NCBI RefSeq assembly: GCF_036030735.1
Contig: NZ_CP107928.1
Coordinates: forward strand, 558,001-622,000
From: Streptomyces sp. NBC_00425
GTDB lineage: Bacteria; Actinomycetota; Actinomycetes; Streptomycetales; Streptomycetaceae
DNA length: 64,000 nt
Reading direction: 5' to 3'
A model generated the notes under the pieces. The model was not told the origin of the DNA and searched no databases. It worked only from the letters and a program-made list of their open reading frames with translations. Positions 44,193 through 51,412 of the stretch are shown here, piece after piece; position 1 is the first letter of the stretch, and the number at the start of each line of letters is the position of its first letter. Both the position numbers and the translations under genes were made by a program.

Positions 44193-44915
44193 TCAGTTGT
44201 TGCTCGGCGTGAGGCGGCCCTCGAAGGCGATCTGGAACGCGTTCAGGGGTGCCTTCCAGCGCATGGTCCACCGCTTGCGGCCCTTGCCCGTGGGGTCCAG
44301 GCTCATCAGCGCCATGTAGATGCACTTGAGGGCGGCGGCCTCGTTGGGGAAGTGTCCGCGGGCGCGGACGGCCTTGCGGATGCGGGCGTTGACGCTCTCG
44401 ATCGCGTTCGTGCTGCAGATGACCTTGCGTATCTCGACATCGAAGGAGAGGAAGGGCACGAACTCGGCCCAGGCGTTCTCCCACAGTTTCACGATCGCCG
44501 GATACTTCTGGCCCCACGCCTCCTGGAACTCGAGGAACCGCTCCGTCGCCGCATCCTCGCTGGGTGCGGTGTAGACGGGCTTGAGGGCCTTGGCGACCTT
44601 GTCCCAGTCCTGCCGGGCGGCGTAACGGAACGAATTCCGCAGCATGTGAACCACACACGTCTGGACAATCGTGCGAGGCCAGATGGCCTCCACGGCTTCG
44701 GGAAGGCCCTTGAGCCCGTCGCAGACCAGCATGAGCACGTCGTCCAGGCCGCGGTTCTTCAGCTCGGTGAACACGTGCAGCCAGTACTTCGCGCCCTCGC
44801 CGCCGTCGCCGGCCCAGATGCCGAGGATGTCGCGAGTGCCGTCCACGGTCACCGCCATCACCACGTAGATGGGGCGGTTCGCGACCTGCCCGTCCCTGAT
44901 CTTGGTCTGTCGACG
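44193..44915 (-). pseudogene. IS256-family (mutator) transposase, 5' truncated
   Basis: Contains the catalytic and C-terminal two thirds: NRPIYVVMAVTVDGTRDILG (first Asp), LDDVLMLVCDGLKGLPEAVE (second Asp), QTCVVHMLRNSFRYAARQDW, and STNAIESVNARIRKAVRARG (Glu). The first about 150 residues are missing; upstream of KIRDGQVANRP the frame is unrelated sequence. Probably inactive. Confidence 0.85.
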
Positions 44916-44975
44916 ATCTTGTGATCCGGACGGTTGAACGGGTCGTGCCGACTGTTCGCGATCATGCATCGCGTG

Positions 44976-45165
44976 CTCTCGTGATGTGCTCTTGGAGCTG
45001 TTTCCGCACCTGTCCGCGCTGCTGATCGAGGAGGTCGAACGACGGCCGGAAAAGGTGGTGTTGAGGACGCGGGTGCGGGCCACGACTGGGGCCTGCCGGT
45101 GCGGCCAGAGGTCGTCTCGGGTGCACGGTCGGTACGTACGGAGGTTGCGCGATGTCCTGGTACCA
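44976..45165 (+). pseudogene. ISL3-family transposase, N-terminal fragment
   Basis: The frame VLLELFPHLSALLIEEVERR, then RATTGACRCGQRSSRVHGRY with VRRLRDV, resembles the zinc-finger head of ISL3 transposases (a Cys-x-Cys pair and SSRVHGRY). It ends after about 60 residues. It abuts the truncated IS256 remnant. Confidence 0.65.
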
Positions 45166-45213
45166 AGCAGTATTGCTCGCAGACGAATTGCCTCTCCACC
45201 CAGCCGCAACCGC

Positions 45214-45699
45214 CTACTCTGGGCCGGTCATGGCGTCTTGCTTCAGGCGTGAGGCGACGTAGCTGGCTCGGTCGGCTCCAGCAGCGGCGTGCCATCGTTG
45301 GGCTGCTGAGTCGGAGATGCCCAGCAGGTCGGCGAGCAGTTTCCAATGGACACTGCCGACCATCGCAAGCAGGGCTCCGTTGCGGGCGTAGCGCATGTTC
45401 TTGATCCCCAGGCCTTTCAGGCGGCGTGCGAGGCGATCGGCGCTGAGCGGCTGGCCGGGATGCGCGCCGGGGAACAGATGTGCCGTCTGCACGCTGCGGA
45501 CCGGGACACGCTCCGCCCGGCGCGCAGCCATCAGACGTGTCACCAGGTGAGAGAGCCGGGGCCGCAACCAGAGCGGGTCACTGCCGAGCGTGAGCCCGAG
45601 GATGCCAGGCGCCACGCCCAGCCCGGCACGGACGGCGCTCTGCACAGCGGACAGTCTGTCGGTCTTCCCCGACGGCGCAGCGCTCAGATCCCGGGCCAC
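45214..45699 (-). pseudogene. C-terminal fragment of a phage-integrase-like hypothetical protein
   Basis: The end (ALLAMVGSVHWKLLADLLGI followed by SDSAAQRWHAAAGADRASYV) resembles the C-terminus of actinomycete proteins annotated as site-specific recombinase-like or Fis-like regulators, which close with a small helix-turn-helix. The N-terminal portion is absent and the start at 45699 lies inside the exonuclease gene. I treat it as a truncated remnant. Confidence 0.45.
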
Positions 45700-46277
45700 G
45701 CGTCCTGGTTGACGAGGGCAAGCACCAGTGAGGCGATGTTCCAGGCGTCGTCGTCACCTCGGTGATGACGGCCTTCCAGAGGCAGCCCGGTCAGGCGCAG
45801 GGCTTGGGCCATCCCTGGACGCTTGCGCAGCTTGTGAGCTTCGGTGAAGGCCGTCTTGACGTTGGTGTGTCGCTTCCCGAAAGGGTAGACGGTGCCAGTG
45901 GCCTGGCATTGGCGGCTGAACTGGTGACGGTCGTAGTCGCCCCAGCTGGCCCACGGGCGAGCCCCTGCCTGGTGCTCAGCCGCCAAGAGCCGACACGCTT
46001 CAGCGAATCCGACGCCTGTGTCCACCTCCGCTTGGGTCAGCCCGGTCAACTCGGTGCAGAAGTCGCTGACGAAGGACCGCGCCGGCCGTACAAGAACCCG
46101 ATGCCGGGCGACCCGTTCACCCGCGCGCAGGTCGACGACGGTCAGCCCTATCTCGATGATCTCGCTGACTGCCCCGCACGGCGGTGCGCCGTCCCAGCAT
46201 GTCGCTTCGACATCGACGACGTTCAGCAGCTGCTCGACAGGGTCCACATGATCGAGGGTAGAAAGAGATTCACTCAC
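45684..46277 (-). CDS. DEDDh 3'-5' exonuclease, ERI1/KapD-like (197 aa)
   Basis: Exonuclease motifs are in order: I VVDVEATCW (Asp, Glu), II ELTGLTQAEVDTGVGFAEAC with WASWGDYDRHQF, and III HHRGDDDAWNIASLVLAL (His, Asp). Length and spacing suit the ERI1/KapD group, which trims RNA or single-stranded DNA ends. The start ATG at 46277 gives MSESLSTLDHVDPVEQLLNV. No partner genes are evident; it sits among IS remnants, so an accessory or defence role is possible but not shown. Confidence 0.85.
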   Translation of the reverse strand: MSESLSTLDHVDPVEQLLNVVDVEATCWDGAPPCGAVSEIIEIGLTVVDLRAGERVARHRVLVRPARSFVSDFCTELTGLTQAEVDTGVGFAEACRLLAAEHQAGARPWASWGDYDRHQFSRQCQATGTVYPFGKRHTNVKTAFTEAHKLRKRPGMAQALRLTGLPLEGRHHRGDDDAWNIASLVLALVNQDAWPGI

Positions 46278-46344
46278 TGAGTAGCGAATTTTGCCTGCCG
46301 TCCCCTGCTACTGCTCCACCGGCGACCACTGGCCACGCTGGGCG

Positions 46345-46401
46345 CGGCAGGCGGCAGGCGGCAGGCGGCAGGCGGCAGGCGGCAGGCGGCAGGCGGCAGG
46401 C
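46345..46401. repeat. Tandem repeat of a 7-bp unit (GCAGGCG), about 8 copies
   Basis: A run of GCAGGCG units fills 46345-46401 almost perfectly, between the exonuclease gene start and the IS3 element. It is non-coding and probably unstable by slippage. Confidence 0.85.
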
Positions 46402-46455
46402 AAAAGACCATCGCTGGGGTGCCCTGAGGTTCCCCCGCTGCGCGGGAGTGGCTGA

Positions 46456-47370
46456 CTAGCAGGTCAGGGCGGGTTGACGTGGTTTCAGGTTCACTGGTTC
46501 GGCCGCTGCCTGGTCGGCGTAGTGCTTCTCCTCGAACTCGATGGGGCTGAGGTGGCCGAGCCGCTTCTGGATGCGGCGGGGGTTATAGAAGCCGTCGATG
46601 TACTCGAAGAGCGCGAGATTCGCGTCGGCCCTGGTCGCGAAGACGCGGCCGCGGATGCACTCGGTCTTGATCAGCATCCACAGGTTCTCCGCCAGGGCAT
46701 TGTCGAAGGAGTCGCCCACAGAACCCATGGACGCCTGAACTCCTGCTCTGACCAGGCGTGTTGTGAGCTTGACAGACGTGTATTGCGTGCCGTGATCGGC
46801 GTGGTGGACGAGTTCGCCAGGGGCGACCTCGCGGCTGGCCAGCGCGTACTCGAGGGAGGTGAGGACCAGGTCGGCGTCCGCGTGGGCGGAGGTCTCCCAG
46901 GCCACGACTCTGCGGGAGAAGGCATCGCGGATCGCCGACAGCCACCGTGGCCCCTCCAGGGTGGGGATCATGGTCAGGTCGGTGACCCACAGCCGGTTCG
47001 GCGCATGTGCCGTGAAGTCGCGTTGCACCAGGTCAGGGGCGACGTCGGCGTGCGGGTCGCGGCGGGTGAAGCTCTTGCTCCTGCGGGGGCTGATCCCGGC
47101 CAGGCCGGCCTGGCGCATGAGCCGCTCGACCCGCTTGCGGCCGACGTGGACGCCCTCGCGCTTCAGGACGGCATGGATCCTGGGTGATCCGTAGATCCCG
47201 CCGGAGTCCTGGTGGATCTGCCGGATCTGCCCGGTCAGCTCGGTGTCCTGGCGGCGACGTTCACAGGGGTTCGGTCTCGGACCGGCGCCAGCGGTAGTAG
47301 GTGGAGGAGGGGATGTGCAGTTCCCGCAGTACGGGCTCGACCCCCAGGTGCGGGTGCTCGTCGAGGAGAG
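46456..47370 (-). pseudogene. IS3 transposase OrfB, frameshifted near its start
   Basis: From about 47260 the frame reads QIRQIHQDSGGIYGSPRIHA and continues in frame through MRQAGLAGISPRRSKSFTRR, NRLWVTDLTMIPTLEGPRWL (first Asp), HADHGTQYTSVKLTTRLVRA (second Asp) and SFDNALAENLWMLIKTECIR (Glu) to the end. The first part (HIPSSTYYRWRRSETEP) is in another frame, so a frameshift near 47265 separates it. The catalytic domain itself is intact. Confidence 0.85.
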
Positions 47371-47373
47371 CGG

Positions 47374-47682
47374 TCACCTGGGCCGGGTCGGGTCGAGCTG
47401 CGCGGCGAAAAAAGCCGAGGCCGTCCGCAGGACCTCGTTCGCCCGGCGCAGGTCGCGCACCTCGCGCCGCAGCTGGGCGAGCTCGTTCTTCTCTTCGGTG
47501 GTGAGCATGTCGTTCCGTTCGCCGGCGTCGGCCTCGGCCTGGCGGATCCAGTTGCGCAGGGCTTCGTGATGCACGCCGAGTTCCTCGGCCATGCGGCGGA
47601 TCACGGGCTTCGGCTCGGCGGTCCGTTACATCCGTACCGCACGCTCACGCAACTCCAGCGGGTACTTCCTCGGGGCAGGCAT
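47374..47682 (-). pseudogene. IS3 transposase OrfA with an internal stop
   Basis: Starting from ATG 47682 the product reads MPAPRKYPLELRERAVRM and then hits TAA where relatives have a Tyr codon (TAC). It continues RTAEPKPVIRRMAEELGVHH and ends with the usual leucine-zipper part (TTEEKNELAQLRREVRDLRR). The nonsense mutation should block OrfA; re-initiation at ATG 47604 is possible but would lose part of the HTH. Confidence 0.85.
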
Positions 47683-47872
47683 CGTCTGGGCTCCTCTCAT
47701 GAAACCCATCTGACCTGCTGTCACCTTTCCCCGCATCTCGGGGGAACCTCACCCTGAGCGTTGCAAGGAAGTACCGATTACTCACCCGAGGTCGTTGTGC
47801 GCCCGCATACGTTTCAGGCACCTGAGTCGCCGCGCGCCCGCGGGGACCACTGGACATGAAACAGGAGACGCC

Positions 47873-48070
47873 ATGAAGGACGTTGCCGAGGTCGGGATCA
47901 TCTGGGCCAGCAGGACGGGCAGCTACAACCACAACGAGACCGTCGTGCCCGTCGACCTTGACGCCAGGGTGAACGCGAGCGTCGAGCTGGGCTTCGTCCC
48001 CGCGGACACCACGTTCGCCGTCAGCGGGGTCGGCTGGTCGAACCACAACGAGATCCTCATTTCCGACTGA
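47873..48070 (+). CDS. Small protein of unknown function (65 aa)
   Basis: ATG at 47873 with CAGGAGA 6 nt upstream. The product (MKDVAEVGIIWASRTGSYNH, then NETVVPVDLDARVNASVELG and TTFAVSGVGWSNHNEILISD) is acidic and beta-prone, with YNHNE and SNHNE near its two ends suggesting an internal duplication of a strand. No family is recognised. It lies about 150 nt upstream of a broken YcaO fragment, so a precursor-like role was considered but there is no leader motif. Confidence 0.55.
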   Translation: MKDVAEVGIIWASRTGSYNHNETVVPVDLDARVNASVELGFVPADTTFAVSGVGWSNHNEILISD

Positions 48071-48224
48071 CTCTGTCAGCGCGCATGGGGGGCGTCCTCG
48101 GTCCGCTTTCGCAATGGCGGATCTGGCCGGGGCACCCTCCATGTCCGCTGATGCGGATCGACGGGTTTGGGCGGTAGGGGTGGAACCGGCCAGCTGGTGA
48201 CGGCTGCTACGTGTGGTTCCTCCC

Positions 48225-48580
48225 ATGGCAATCACGCGGGTCGCGCAGCTGACCGGTCTGGGCGTGGTGGGAATCCCGGAGTTCCAGGCGTCCCGGCCGA
48301 ACGGGCGGACATCGTCGCGGCATTCGGCCGCCCAGCACGCAGCAGTGTGCTCGGCCCAGCACACCGAAAGGCCCGTGGCTGTGCCCGCCTCGACGTGCGC
48401 TTCGCCCGGCGTCGGAGCCGCGACGACCTGGAGGACGCGGTGTTGGAACGTGGCTTCACCACTGTCCAGTGTTTCCCCGCAAGCGCCCACTCCGTCTACC
48501 TGTACGACAAGGTCCACCCCGACACCGGTCCGCTGGTCGCGCAGACAGCGGCCGCCGGCGACGGCACGTGGGACCGATAG
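48225..48580 (+). pseudogene. YcaO-like remnant
   Basis: The frame from ATG 48225, MAITRVAQLTGLGVVGIPEF followed by QASRPNGR, parallels the YcaO segment VGITRLADVTGLDVIGIPVV with QAIRPNSR of the gene at 10607-11851. The frame then breaks, and a second frame up to 48580 (VLERGFTTVQCFPASAHSVY, then DKVHPDTGPLVAQTAAAGDG) looks like coding sequence of another, unidentified protein. The ATP-binding core of YcaO is absent. I read this as a fusion of two decayed gene ends. Confidence 0.55.
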
Positions 48581-48592
48581 GGAGCCCCGGCC

Positions 48593-49930
48593 GTGCCGAC
48601 ATCCGAAACGATCCGCGATCGTGCCCGTGCCCGGCTCCGGTCCGCCCCCCACGCGGAAAGGACTCGCCGTCTTCCCTCGGCGGCGCGGATCGTGGTGGGC
48701 GGGGAACTGCTGTCCAGCATCGGGACGGGGACCACCGTCCCGTTTCTGCTCGTCTATCTGGACGAGGTGTGTCGCACCCCGGACGGCGTCGTCGGCCTGC
48801 TGCTCGTCGCACGGGCCCTCGTGGCGCTGGCCGGGGCCACCCTCGGGGGCGTCCTGTGTGACCGGATCGGGCCGAAAGCGGTCGTCGTCGCGGCCCTGGC
48901 CGTGACTGCGGTGTGCTCGGTGGGGATGGCCACCTCCGCCAGTCCGCTGCCGGGCGGCGCTGCGATGCTCGCCCACACTGTCGCCTTCACTGTCCTGGCC
49001 CCGGCCCTGGACGCGATGCTGGCCCAGGCGGCACCGGGCCCCGCCCGCCAGGCGGCATTCGCCTGGCGCAACACGGCCGTCAACCTCGGGGGTGCTCTGG
49101 GCGCCGCAGCCGCCTCGGTCACGCTCGTCGTGCTGGGCACCGGCAGCGGACTGACGATGCTCTACGTCCTGGACGCTCTCTCCTTCGCCGGATTCGCCCT
49201 GCTTCTCGCCCTACGGGTCACCTCCTTTGCCCGACCCGCGGCCCCGCAGGGGAAGGAGCCGGCCGGGTCCCGGGCTGTGGGGCCGGGCGGCGGGTACGCC
49301 ACGGCGGTGGCAGACCCGGTCCTGCGTCGGATATGCCTTTTGGTGGGCTTCACTGTCGCCGCCGGGTTCACCCAGCTTCAGATCGGCCTCCCCGCCCTGG
49401 CTACTGCCGACGGCACGCAGGCCGCACTGGGCTGGATGTTCGCCGCGTTCATGGTCACCAGCGCGGTCCTGCAGATCCCCGTCGAGCGACGACTGCCAGG
49501 AAGGAGCCGGGCCAGTGTCCTGGCTGCGGCGCTCACGTGCATGGCCCTCGCCTGGACCGTCATCGCCGTCTCCCACCACCCCTCGCCGGTGATCCTCGCC
49601 GTCGCGGCGGCCATTTTTGCCGTGGGCGGCACGCTGTTCAGCCCCGTGCCGCCCACTCTGGTCAACGACATCGCTCCATCCGCGTTGCTCGGCCGCTACA
49701 ACGGCGCCCACATGCTCGCCTGGACCGGCGGCTTCACCGTCGGCGCCGCCGCCACCAGCACCCTGCTCGCCGCCGGCGCTCTCCGCGCTCTCTTCCCCGT
49801 CTGCGCCGCCGCCCTGGCACTGACCGCGGGTTTCCTGTGGCATCGCAGACGTCGCTACCTGCCCGTACCGCTCATGCGCATCCCGGTCGCTACGCCGCAG
49901 CACCCCCTGCCGAAGGGCTCAGCATCATGA
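48593..49930 (+). CDS. MFS transporter (445 aa)
   Basis: GTG at 48593. About 12 hydrophobic segments are visible (for example VVGLLLVARALVALAGATLG and MLAWTGGFTVGAAATSTLLA), with the MFS loop motif GGVLCDRIGPKAVVVAALA between helices 2 and 3. The fold fits drug exporters of the major facilitator superfamily in the cytoplasmic membrane. The stop overlaps the start of the TPR gene (49927). Substrate unknown; placed after a YcaO remnant it might once have exported a peptide product, which is only a guess. Confidence 0.9.
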   Translation: MPTSETIRDRARARLRSAPHAERTRRLPSAARIVVGGELLSSIGTGTTVPFLLVYLDEVCRTPDGVVGLLLVARALVALAGATLGGVLCDRIGPKAVVVAALAVTAVCSVGMATSASPLPGGAAMLAHTVAFTVLAPALDAMLAQAAPGPARQAAFAWRNTAVNLGGALGAAAASVTLVVLGTGSGLTMLYVLDALSFAGFALLLALRVTSFARPAAPQGKEPAGSRAVGPGGGYATAVADPVLRRICLLVGFTVAAGFTQLQIGLPALATADGTQAALGWMFAAFMVTSAVLQIPVERRLPGRSRASVLAAALTCMALAWTVIAVSHHPSPVILAVAAAIFAVGGTLFSPVPPTLVNDIAPSALLGRYNGAHMLAWTGGFTVGAAATSTLLAAGALRALFPVCAAALALTAGFLWHRRRRYLPVPLMRIPVATPQHPLPKGSAS

Positions 49931-50820
49931 CCCCGCCCCGACAGACCGAGCCCGCCGAAGCCTCCCTGCGGGCAGCCGTCGCCCACCATCGCCACGATCC
50001 CGCCGGGCGTCTGGGTGCCCAGCTCGCCCTGGCCCGCCTCTGGCGTGAGCGCGGCGACTACCGACGCGCCGGTGTCTTGCTGGCGCTGACGCTCAACGCC
50101 GCCGAACACACCTACGGCCCCGACTCCCCGGATGTCGCCGAGGTGTGCAACGAGTGGGGCGTACTGGGCAAGTACGCCGGGCACTTCGACCGGTCCCGGA
50201 CCCTCTATCTGCGAGCCCTGGCCATCTGCGAGAACACCTACGGCAGTGACCACGACACCGTCGCGACCCTGTGCCACAACCTGGGCGGCCTGGCCCACGC
50301 CCGCGGAACCCACCACGAGGGCGAGCCCTGGGCCGCCCGCTCGGTGAGCATCCGCACCCGTCTGCACGGTCCCGACCACCTGCTCGTCGCGGCCGACCGG
50401 GCCGCCTGGGCCGCACTCCTGGACGGCTGCGGCCGCCCCGGTGATGCGGAAACCCAACTGCGCGCCGCTCTCACCGTCTTCCAGCACGTCCACGGCGCCG
50501 AGCACTACGAGATCGCCGTCACCACACACAACCTCGCCGCCATCCAGCACCGCCGAGGCCACCACACCGCCGCCATCAACGGCTACACCCGAGCCCTCAC
50601 CCTCAAAGCACGCCTCCTCGGCGACTCCCACCCCGACCTCGCCACCACCCTGGTCAACCTGGCCACCGCACACCGTCAACGCGGCGACCACGACCAGGCG
50701 GCCCCGCACTACGCCCGAGCCATCGCCATCCTCACTCCCCACGTCACCCCCGATCACCCCACCCTGTCAGCTGCCCGGCGAGGGCTTTCTTTGTCCGGTA
50801 CGGAAGGTCCGTATGCATGA
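49927..50820 (+). CDS. Tetratricopeptide repeat protein (297 aa)
   Basis: ATG at 49927 overlaps the MFS stop by 4 nt, so the two are translationally coupled. The body is a series of about six 42-residue TPR units of the kinesin-light-chain type: VCNEWGVLGKYAGHFDRSRT, TLCHNLGGLAHARGTHHEGE, VTTHNLAAIQHRRGHHTAAI and TLVNLATAHRQRGDHDQAAP. These serve as protein-binding scaffolds. No effector domain is fused. Confidence 0.88.
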   Translation: MTPPRQTEPAEASLRAAVAHHRHDPAGRLGAQLALARLWRERGDYRRAGVLLALTLNAAEHTYGPDSPDVAEVCNEWGVLGKYAGHFDRSRTLYLRALAICENTYGSDHDTVATLCHNLGGLAHARGTHHEGEPWAARSVSIRTRLHGPDHLLVAADRAAWAALLDGCGRPGDAETQLRAALTVFQHVHGAEHYEIAVTTHNLAAIQHRRGHHTAAINGYTRALTLKARLLGDSHPDLATTLVNLATAHRQRGDHDQAAPHYARAIAILTPHVTPDHPTLSAARRGLSLSGTEGPYA

Positions 50821-51092
50821 ACCGCCTGTATGAACGCACGACCAATCGGCGTACGGCATCTCAGCTCGACGCAGCGCTGCGGACCGAGGTGACCGCGCAC
50901 GCCGAGGCTCACCAACTCGGCGACGTCCTCGACGCAGCTGCTTCCCGACGACCTCGGGATGAGCGTCACCGCACTGTGTGGTCGGGTGCACCAGAGGCGG
51001 CTTCGTTCTACATAGGAGTCAGCGACGACTCGGCAGGCCATGCACTCCTCGACGAACTCCACGCGGCGGTCACCCGGGCGAAAGGCAGCTGA
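50817..51092 (+). CDS. Hypothetical protein (91 aa)
   Basis: ATG overlaps the TPR stop by 4 nt. The sequence (TASQLDAALRTEVTAHAEAH, then AASFYIGVSDDSAGHALLDE) is soluble and plausible, but codon bias is weaker than in its neighbours. Coupling is the main evidence. The 320 nt that follow, to 51412, show nothing I can support. Confidence 0.45.
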   Translation: MNRLYERTTNRRTASQLDAALRTEVTAHAEAHQLGDVLDAAASRRPRDERHRTVWSGAPEAASFYIGVSDDSAGHALLDELHAAVTRAKGS

Positions 51093-51412
51093 GTGCGAGA
51101 CGTGAGGCCCTCTCGGCAGCGTGGAACAACCACGGGCACTGTAGGCGGTGGCGTGGGCCAGGCGGCCCCGCTCGGGAAGCCTGGGCGGCGCAATTGGGAT
51201 GAACGCAGCACCAAAGCGTTGCACTCATCGCAGATCGGGAGCTGTTGGGTGCCGGTTGCGACACAGCAGGCGTCACCCAACTGCTGGACGGTCTTCCGGT
51301 GCAGATTCTCGGCCGTCTCAGTTCCGGAGCAGCCATAGGTCCGACATGGGGCCGCCGTTCCACCTGAAGAACAAGACGTTCCCGGTTTGACTGGCGGAAT
51401 AGTTGCAGTAGG

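Larger units (their letters stand above)
46425..47751 (-). mobile_element. IS3-family insertion sequence, defective (1,327 bp)
   Basis: Bounded by inverted repeats TGAGGTTCCCCCG at 46425 and its complement ending at 47751, with CCC on each side as a 3-bp target duplication. Contains orfA and orfB of an IS3 element on the minus strand, both damaged. Confidence 0.88.

Noticed and set aside
47873..48070. The 65-aa ORF as a second RiPP precursor
   Set aside because: It lacks a leader-like helix, Gly-Gly site or Cys/Ser/Thr-rich core. Only its position near a YcaO scrap suggested it.
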